Positions 7,003-10,397 of a stretch of DNA of 10,397 bases are shown one piece after another. The DNA is from Treponema sp. Lineage in GTDB: Bacteria > Spirochaetota > Spirochaetia > Treponematales > UBA12059. The stretch covers positions 1 to 10,397 of the forward strand of contig JAAYUR010000014.1 in assembly GCA_012517645.1 (NCBI GenBank), given 5' to 3'. The notes under the pieces were generated by a model that was not told the DNA's origin, ran no database searches, and saw only the letters and a list, made by a program, of their open reading frames with translations. The translations under genes were made by a program, and so were the position numbers. Position 1 is the stretch's first letter, and every line of letters begins with the position of its first letter.

Positions 7003-9282
7003 CTAGGCTCCCGCGGCGTCGGTCAGTCCCGCTTCCTCCCCGAAGGGAGGGATCCCCTGGAGCTGGCGCTCCAGACGCTTCAGGACCACGGACAAGGGGG
7101 CGGCCTTCATGAAGTAGAAGCCCTGCATGCCCTGGCAGGACCTCTCCACGAAATAGGACCTCTGGTCCCGGGTCTCGATACCCTCCGCCACGATGCCCAT
7201 CTCCAGGCTGTGGCCCAGGTTGATGATGGCCTTGACGACCTTCTCGTTCTGGGATCGGGAAAGGTTGGCGACAAAGGAAAGGTCGATCTTGAGGCTGTCC
7301 ACGGGCAGGTTCGACAGGTAGGCCAGGGAGGAGTACCCGGTGCCGAAGTCGTCGATCATGAACCGCAGTCCCGGGAGGGAGTCCTTGATGTCCTGGATGC
7401 GCTTGGCCGCGGCCGCGGGATTCCGCATAAGGGTGGTCTCCGTGAGCTCGAGCCGGAGCCGACCGGGATCCACCCCGGAACCTCGCACCGCTTCCACCAG
7501 GGACTCCGCGAACCCCGCCTGCTCGAACTGGCGGCCCGAAAGATTCACCGCCACATAGACGTCCCGGAGATTCCTCTCCTGGAGGGCCCGCAGGTCCGCC
7601 AAGGCCCGGTGCAGGACCCACTTGCCGAGAAGGAAGATGGTGCCGGACTCCTCGGCCACGGGCACGAAGACCGAGGGCGGTATGGCCGTCCCGTCCTGTC
7701 TCGGCCACCGCAGGAGGGCTTCCATCCCCCGGATCATGCCGCCCTGGTCCACGATGGGCTGGTAGTAGAGGCGGAACTCCCCGCGGACCAGGGCGGTGCG
7801 GATCTCCTGGGCCATCCGCCACCGCTCCGCGACCCGGGCGTCCATGGCCGGATCGTAGACCGTGCACCTACCCTTTCCGCTGTCCTTGGACCGGTACATG
7901 GCTATGTCCGCGCACTTGGTGACCTCCAGGACCGTCGTTCCGTCGTCGGGGATTACGGCGATGCCGATGCTCACCCCCACGCTGACCGGGGCGTCCTCGG
8001 CGCCCTCCAGGAAAAAGGGCTGCCGTATGGAGGCCTGGATCCGCTCGGCCACCACGAGGGCGTCCTGGACCTTCCGGATCCCGGAAAGCAGGGCGGTGAA
8101 CTCGTCGCCCCCCAGGCGGTAGGCCGTGTCCGCGTCCCGGAGGCTGTCCCGGATCCTCCGGGCGGCCTCCACCAGGAGGCGGTCGCCCCGGTCATGGCCC
8201 AGGGTGTCGTTGATCTGCTTGAACCCGTCCAGGTCCATGAAGAGGACCGCGTGCTTCCGGGTCTTGTCCTTTTCCAGCCCCGACAGGGCCGCCTGGAGGT
8301 CCTCGTGGAAGAGCTCCCGGTTGGCCAGGCCGGTCAACCGATCATGGTAGGCCAGGTGCCGGAGCTTCCGCTCCAGGGTCTTGCGGTGGGAAATGTCCCG
8401 GACGATACAGGTCAGGGTCCGTTCCTTGAACACCTTGGAGTTCCCGAAGGACATCTCCATGGGAGTCACGCCGCGGTTCTTCGTGACTCCCAGCACCTCC
8501 AGGGTCCTCCGGAGGCCCATGGCCGGCCGGTCCTTGTCGTCCACATAGAAGTACTTTCGGAAGACGTCCTCGTAGGTCCGGAAGACCTCCTCGGGGAAAA
8601 GCATACGGAAGCTCTGGCCGACAAGCTCGTCCCGGGAATAGCCGAAGGTGCTCTGGGCGCCGGAATTCGCGAAGAGGATGTTCAGGTTCTCGTCGATCCG
8701 GAAGATCGCCTCGGAGATCGTCTCCGAAAGGGCCGCGTACTGCTCCTCGCTCTCCCGGAGCTCCTCCAGGAGGCGGCGCTCCAAGGTCAGGTTACGGATC
8801 GCGGCCAGGACCCAGGACCTTCCGTGGATCCGGACCGGGACGAGGAGGCACTCCATGGAGGCCGACGAGCCGTCGGGTTTTAGTCCCCGGAAGGTGAAAA
8901 TCTCCCGCGGCAGGGACTCTCCCGGGGCGGTCCGGGTCCGGCTGATCGCCGCCAGCTTTTCCTTGAAACCCTCCCGGTATCCCGCCTCCAGGATCTCGAG
9001 GACGCTCCGTCCCTTCAGCATCCGGATGTCGTACCCGCTGGCGTTCAAGAAAGAGGGATTCGCGTCCTTGAAGACGCCGTCCGGGCCGAGCACCAAGAGC
9101 ATGTCCGGAGAGCCGTCGAAGAGTATCTGGAAATCGGAATCCGTCTCCCCCCCCGGCTTCCGGCAGGCCCGGAGCAGGCTGGTCAGGGCCTCGGAAAAGA
9201 GGGAATCCTCGGGCGGCAGATCGATCAGAGGAATGGTCTCGTCTCCGCCGGCCGCGGAGAGGTCCGGGTCCGACATTTCCAT
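7003..9282 (-). CDS. PAS-PAS-GGDEF-EAL cyclic-di-GMP signalling protein
   Basis: A 759-residue cytoplasmic protein for making and/or breaking cyclic di-GMP. There is no signal peptide or membrane segment. A PAS domain spans about 47-168 (SDFQILFDGSPDMLLVLGPD) and a second about 178-300. The diguanylate cyclase domain spans about 305-475 with intact GGDEF (391-395) and an RxxD inhibitory site (RDAD, 382-385) five residues before it. The phosphodiesterase domain spans about 490-745 with EALLRW (521-526), VNLS (579-582), ELTE (612-615), DDFGTG (644-649), Lys665 and EGIE (700-703), so both catalytic sites look complete. PAS sensing probably sets the balance. ATG 9282 follows AAGGAA closely; an ATG two codons on has better spacing, so the start is uncertain by six bases. 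A sigma-28-like promoter lies upstream. The input signal is unknown. Confidence 0.95.
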   Translation of the reverse strand: MEMSDPDLSAAGGDETIPLIDLPPEDSLFSEALTSLLRACRKPGGETDSDFQILFDGSPDMLLVLGPDGVFKDANPSFLNASGYDIRMLKGRSVLEILEAGYREGFKEKLAAISRTRTAPGESLPREIFTFRGLKPDGSSASMECLLVPVRIHGRSWVLAAIRNLTLERRLLEELRESEEQYAALSETISEAIFRIDENLNILFANSGAQSTFGYSRDELVGQSFRMLFPEEVFRTYEDVFRKYFYVDDKDRPAMGLRRTLEVLGVTKNRGVTPMEMSFGNSKVFKERTLTCIVRDISHRKTLERKLRHLAYHDRLTGLANRELFHEDLQAALSGLEKDKTRKHAVLFMDLDGFKQINDTLGHDRGDRLLVEAARRIRDSLRDADTAYRLGGDEFTALLSGIRKVQDALVVAERIQASIRQPFFLEGAEDAPVSVGVSIGIAVIPDDGTTVLEVTKCADIAMYRSKDSGKGRCTVYDPAMDARVAERWRMAQEIRTALVRGEFRLYYQPIVDQGGMIRGMEALLRWPRQDGTAIPPSVFVPVAEESGTIFLLGKWVLHRALADLRALQERNLRDVYVAVNLSGRQFEQAGFAESLVEAVRGSGVDPGRLRLELTETTLMRNPAAAAKRIQDIKDSLPGLRFMIDDFGTGYSSLAYLSNLPVDSLKIDLSFVANLSRSQNEKVVKAIINLGHSLEMGIVAEGIETRDQRSYFVERSCQGMQGFYFMKAAPLSVVLKRLERQLQGIPPFGEEAGLTDAAGA

Positions 9283-9303
9283 GGGTTCCTTGGTTTTCGA
9301 ATT

Positions 9304-9334
9304 CCGGAGCCCCGAGACAAGCCGGGGGCTCCGG
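9304..9334 (-). other. Strong 10-bp stem-loop in the leader of the c-di-GMP gene
   Basis: CCGGAGCCCC (9304-9313) and GGGGCTCCGG (9325-9334) pair perfectly around 11 bases. It lies 22 bases upstream of the ATG and has no T-run after it on either strand. It is best read as a leader structure in the message, or a partial block to read-through from padR. Confidence 0.5.
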
Positions 9335-9370
9335 TGCGCCGCGTCCCGTCCGGCGGAATACGGCCTTATC

Positions 9371-9398
9371 TTATCGGCAGATTACCCCCTCGACTTGA
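9371..9398 (-). promoter_or_regulatory. Sigma-28 (FliA)-like promoter for the c-di-GMP gene
   Basis: The minus strand reads GCCGATAA (9378-9371), identical to the -10 element of flagellar sigma-28 promoters. TCAA (9398-9395) lies 16 bases upstream, close to the TAAA with 15-base spacing of the consensus. A start near 9363 gives a leader of about 80 bases containing the stem-loop. The -35 has one mismatch and one extra base of spacing. Confidence 0.5.
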
Positions 9399-9421
9399 AG
9401 GTATCATGGATTCGGGAGAAT

Positions 9422-9982
9422 TCAGCCCGGCGCGCTCGGCCCGTCATCCTCGCCCCCCTTCGCGCCGACAAGGTAGGCCTCGCAGTCGGACAGCCAGGCC
9501 TTCATAGCCGCGAGCTGGCCGGTCCGGAACCGCCGGACCAGAACCTCGAAGTCCCCCCGGGCGGGCTCGAGGCTCCGAAGGGACAGCCAGGAATCGCACA
9601 AGGTCCTCTGCCGCGCAACCAGGCGCCGAGCCGACCCCGGATCCACCCGGGCGCAGAAGTAGAGCTTGGCGGGGAACTCCACCCGGAAGGCCCGGCTGTC
9701 TGCCACGGGCTCCGTCATCCAGGCTCGGAGGGCGGCCTGCCCTTCCGGGGTCAGGCGGAAAACCTTCCGGGGCGGCCGGCCCTCCTGTTCCCGTACCTCC
9801 GCCGCCACCAGTCCGAGCCGCCCGAGCCGTGCCAGGAGGGCGTAGAACCGGCTCCGCTTGACCTTCCACACCACGGACAGCCCCGACCGGCTCGAATATC
9901 GGCGATACAGCTCGTAGCCGTGTAAGGGGCCCTCGTGGAGCAGGCCGAGGATAGCGAACTCGATGGAGGGAGGTTCGTCCAT
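9422..9982 (-). CDS. PadR-family transcriptional regulator
   Basis: A 186-residue repressor-type protein. Residues 6-85 are the PadR winged helix: FAILGLLHEGPLHGYELYRR, then VWKVKRSRFYALLARLGRLGLV as the recognition region, and GRPPRKVFRLTPEGQAAL as the wing, all typical of the family. Residues about 95-170 form the variable C-terminal helical dimerisation/ligand domain of the Vir/AphA-like type. The ligand cannot be predicted; PadR proteins often answer phenolics, antimicrobials or other small molecules. ATG 9982 has no Shine-Dalgarno. A weak promoter and a palindrome lie right against the start, so autoregulation and a leaderless message are possible. The c-di-GMP gene follows after 139 bp in the same direction but has its own promoter-like sequence. 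Confidence 0.9.
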   Translation of the reverse strand: MDEPPSIEFAILGLLHEGPLHGYELYRRYSSRSGLSVVWKVKRSRFYALLARLGRLGLVAAEVREQEGRPPRKVFRLTPEGQAALRAWMTEPVADSRAFRVEFPAKLYFCARVDPGSARRLVARQRTLCDSWLSLRSLEPARGDFEVLVRRFRTGQLAAMKAWLSDCEAYLVGAKGGEDDGPSAPG

Positions 9983-9987
9983 GGCAT

Positions 9988-10003
9988 CAGTGTCCGGACG
10001 CTG
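9988..10003. promoter_or_regulatory. 16-bp palindrome at the padR start, possible autoregulatory operator
   Basis: CAGTGTCCGGACGCTG is a palindrome with one mismatched pair and a perfect GTCCGGAC core. It begins six bases upstream of the padR ATG and overlaps the weak -10. PadR proteins commonly bind palindromes in their own promoters. That this is the site is inference. Confidence 0.4.
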
Positions 10004-10017
10004 CTGTCGGTAGTCAA
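9989..10017 (-). promoter_or_regulatory. Weak promoter candidate for padR
   Basis: TTGACT (10017-10012) is followed after 17 bases by GACACT (9994-9989), a poor -10 with three of six matches. Initiation would fall at or next to the ATG, in keeping with the missing Shine-Dalgarno. Confidence 0.3.
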
Positions 10018-10033
10018 GCGGTAGCGTTCCCCT

Positions 10034-10146
10034 GGTGGTACGAAGCTTGTGATCTTCGTCCCGGAGACCGTTCAGATGGTTCGGCGGCTGACACGAACAG
10101 GGACCGAGTGTCCGCCAATCTCAGCCTTCACAAGCTTCGTACCACC
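10034..10146. repeat. 113-bp element bounded by perfect 19-bp inverted repeats (MITE-like)
   Basis: GGTGGTACGAAGCTTGTGA (10034-10052) recurs exactly inverted at 10128-10146, enclosing 75 bp with no gene. The inside holds GACAC/GTGTC and GGCG/CGCC pairs that can stack as a second stem. No direct target duplication is visible at the edges. It could be a miniature inverted-repeat element, a remnant of an insertion sequence, or a large structured regulatory RNA. Confidence 0.6.
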
Positions 10147-10163
10147 GAGCCTCCGGCTGGTGG
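10142..10163 (+). other. Small hairpin that competes with the 19-bp repeat
   Basis: CCACC-g-AGCC pairs with GGCT-GGTGG around TCC. The CCACC is the outer end of the right 19-bp repeat arm, so this stem and the long one exclude each other. It would only matter in an RNA that starts upstream of 10034. Confidence 0.35.
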
Positions 10164-10165
10164 CA

Positions 10166-10194
10166 TTGATAGAACTCGATTCTACATGTAGAAT
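10166..10194 (+). promoter_or_regulatory. Promoter P1 for the binding-protein gene
   Basis: TTGATA (10166-10171), 17-base spacer, TAGAAT (10189-10194); each hexamer matches the sigma-70 consensus at five of six bases. Start would be near 10201, giving a leader of about 95 bases. Its spacer and -10 are covered by the 20-bp palindrome, which suggests control at this site. Confidence 0.5.
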
Positions 10195-10196
10195 CG
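10177..10196. promoter_or_regulatory. Perfect 20-bp palindromic operator
   Basis: CGATTCTACATGTAGAATCG is fully symmetric. It overlaps the -10 of P1 and lies 22 bp upstream of the -35 of P2, so a bound protein could repress one promoter and activate or leave free the other. The binding protein is not identified; the nearby PadR regulator is only one candidate. Confidence 0.6.
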
Positions 10197-10218
10197 TATA
10201 ATTATGCGGGATTTTTGG

Positions 10219-10247
10219 TTGACAACTAGAACATCCCGTCTTACCAT
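10219..10247 (+). promoter_or_regulatory. Promoter P2 for the binding-protein gene
   Basis: TTGACA (10219-10224), 17-base spacer, TACCAT (10242-10247): perfect -35 and a four-of-six -10. Start would be near 10254, giving a leader of about 41 bases that begins inside the following stem-loop. Confidence 0.5.
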
Positions 10248-10250
10248 TAC

Positions 10251-10275
10251 TCATCCGCTGAAGAGTAGCGGATGA
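10251..10275 (+). other. Leader stem-loop before the binding-protein gene
   Basis: TCATCCGCT (10251-10259) and AGCGGATGA (10267-10275) form a perfect 9-bp stem with a 7-base loop, ending eight bases before the AGGAGG ribosome site (10284-10289). As a 5'-terminal hairpin it could stabilise the message; as DNA it could also be an operator. Confidence 0.5.
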
Positions 10276-10294
10276 ACCCAATCAGGAGGCATCT

Positions 10295-10397
10295 ATGGGC
10301 AAATTCGGAAAGGTGATCGCGATTCTCCTAATTCTATCCGTGTCGGTCGGAATGGTCTTCGCGAACGGAACGAAGGATGCCGCAGCCGCAGGGGGCA
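10295..10397 (+). CDS. N-terminus of a secreted protein, probably a periplasmic solute-binding protein (cut by window end)
   Basis: Only 34 codons are visible. ATG 10295 follows AGGAGG by five bases, a strong ribosome site. The protein begins with MGKFGK, then a hydrophobic core IAILLILSVSVGMVF, then ANGTKDAAAAGG. This is a Sec signal peptide, probably cleaved after VFA. The form FANGTK(E/D)-Ala-rich is common at the start of spirochaete ABC-transporter substrate-binding proteins, so that role is likely, but no mature domain is present to prove it. There is no lipobox cysteine. Two tandem promoters, a 20-bp palindrome and a leader stem-loop upstream suggest a tightly controlled, highly expressed gene. 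AT-richer upstream DNA contrasts with the rest of the window. Confidence 0.75.
   Translation, partial: MGKFGKVIAILLILSVSVGMVFANGTKDAAAAGG

Noticed and set aside
6880..8883. 667-codon plus-strand open frame opposite the GGDEF-EAL gene
   Set aside because: It is antisense to unmistakable c-di-GMP domains and has a repetitive His/Gly/Leu/Pro composition with no recognisable motif.
10072..10281. 69-codon minus-strand open frame
   Set aside because: It runs through the promoters, both palindromes and one repeat arm, and has no ribosome site.
1..10397. CRISPR arrays, tRNA or rRNA genes, transposases, phage genes
   Set aside because: No regularly spaced repeats, no cloverleaf or rRNA-like stretches and no recognisable mobile-element proteins were seen.

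Overview
The window is about 10.4 kb of GC-rich bacterial DNA (roughly 65% GC by eye). It is densely packed, with almost all genes on the minus strand. The best hint of origin is the last gene: its signal peptide ends in VFANGTKDAA, a form typical of spirochaete periplasmic binding proteins. A sigma-28-like promoter (GCCGATAA) ahead of a c-di-GMP gene also fits a motile, spirochaete-like organism. This assignment is an inference from one signal peptide and overall style.

Layout, left to right. 1-612 (+) is the end of, or a complete, unrecognised alpha-helical protein. It meets a convergent lipoprotein metzincin protease (606-1199, -). From 6854 down to 1368 on the minus strand lies an amino-acid metabolism cluster. 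In transcription order it has a GntR/FCD regulator, an NhaC-family Na+/H+ antiporter, an alanine dehydrogenase-family enzyme, a saccharopine/lysine dehydrogenase-family enzyme that overlaps it by ATGA, and an Asp/Glu racemase-family protein. A near-consensus promoter sits between the regulator and the antiporter. Directly downstream of its -10 is a 42-bp palindrome that resolves into two overlapping copies of TATACAT-N6-ATGTATA, the obvious candidate operator for the GntR protein.

Two reading-frame faults lie in this cluster. The racemase is split by a run of eight G (seven would restore the frame). The antiporter's well-placed SD and ATG are one base out of frame with its body. Either the operon is decaying or switching, or the assembly carries small indels.

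7003-9982 (-) holds a PAS-PAS-GGDEF-EAL c-di-GMP protein with all catalytic motifs intact, preceded by a PadR-family regulator. A sigma-28-like promoter and a strong 5'-UTR hairpin lie between them. The 312-bp space 9983-10294 is unusually rich in structure: a palindrome at the padR start, a 113-bp element bounded by perfect 19-bp inverted repeats, a 20-bp perfect palindrome overlapping one of two tandem promoters, and a leader stem-loop. It leads into a secreted binding protein (10295 to the window edge, +).

Working model (inference): the GntR protein senses an organic acid or amino acid and represses a catabolic operon that imports or ion-couples and then racemises and oxidises an amino acid or opine-like compound. 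The right half is a separate signalling and uptake region.
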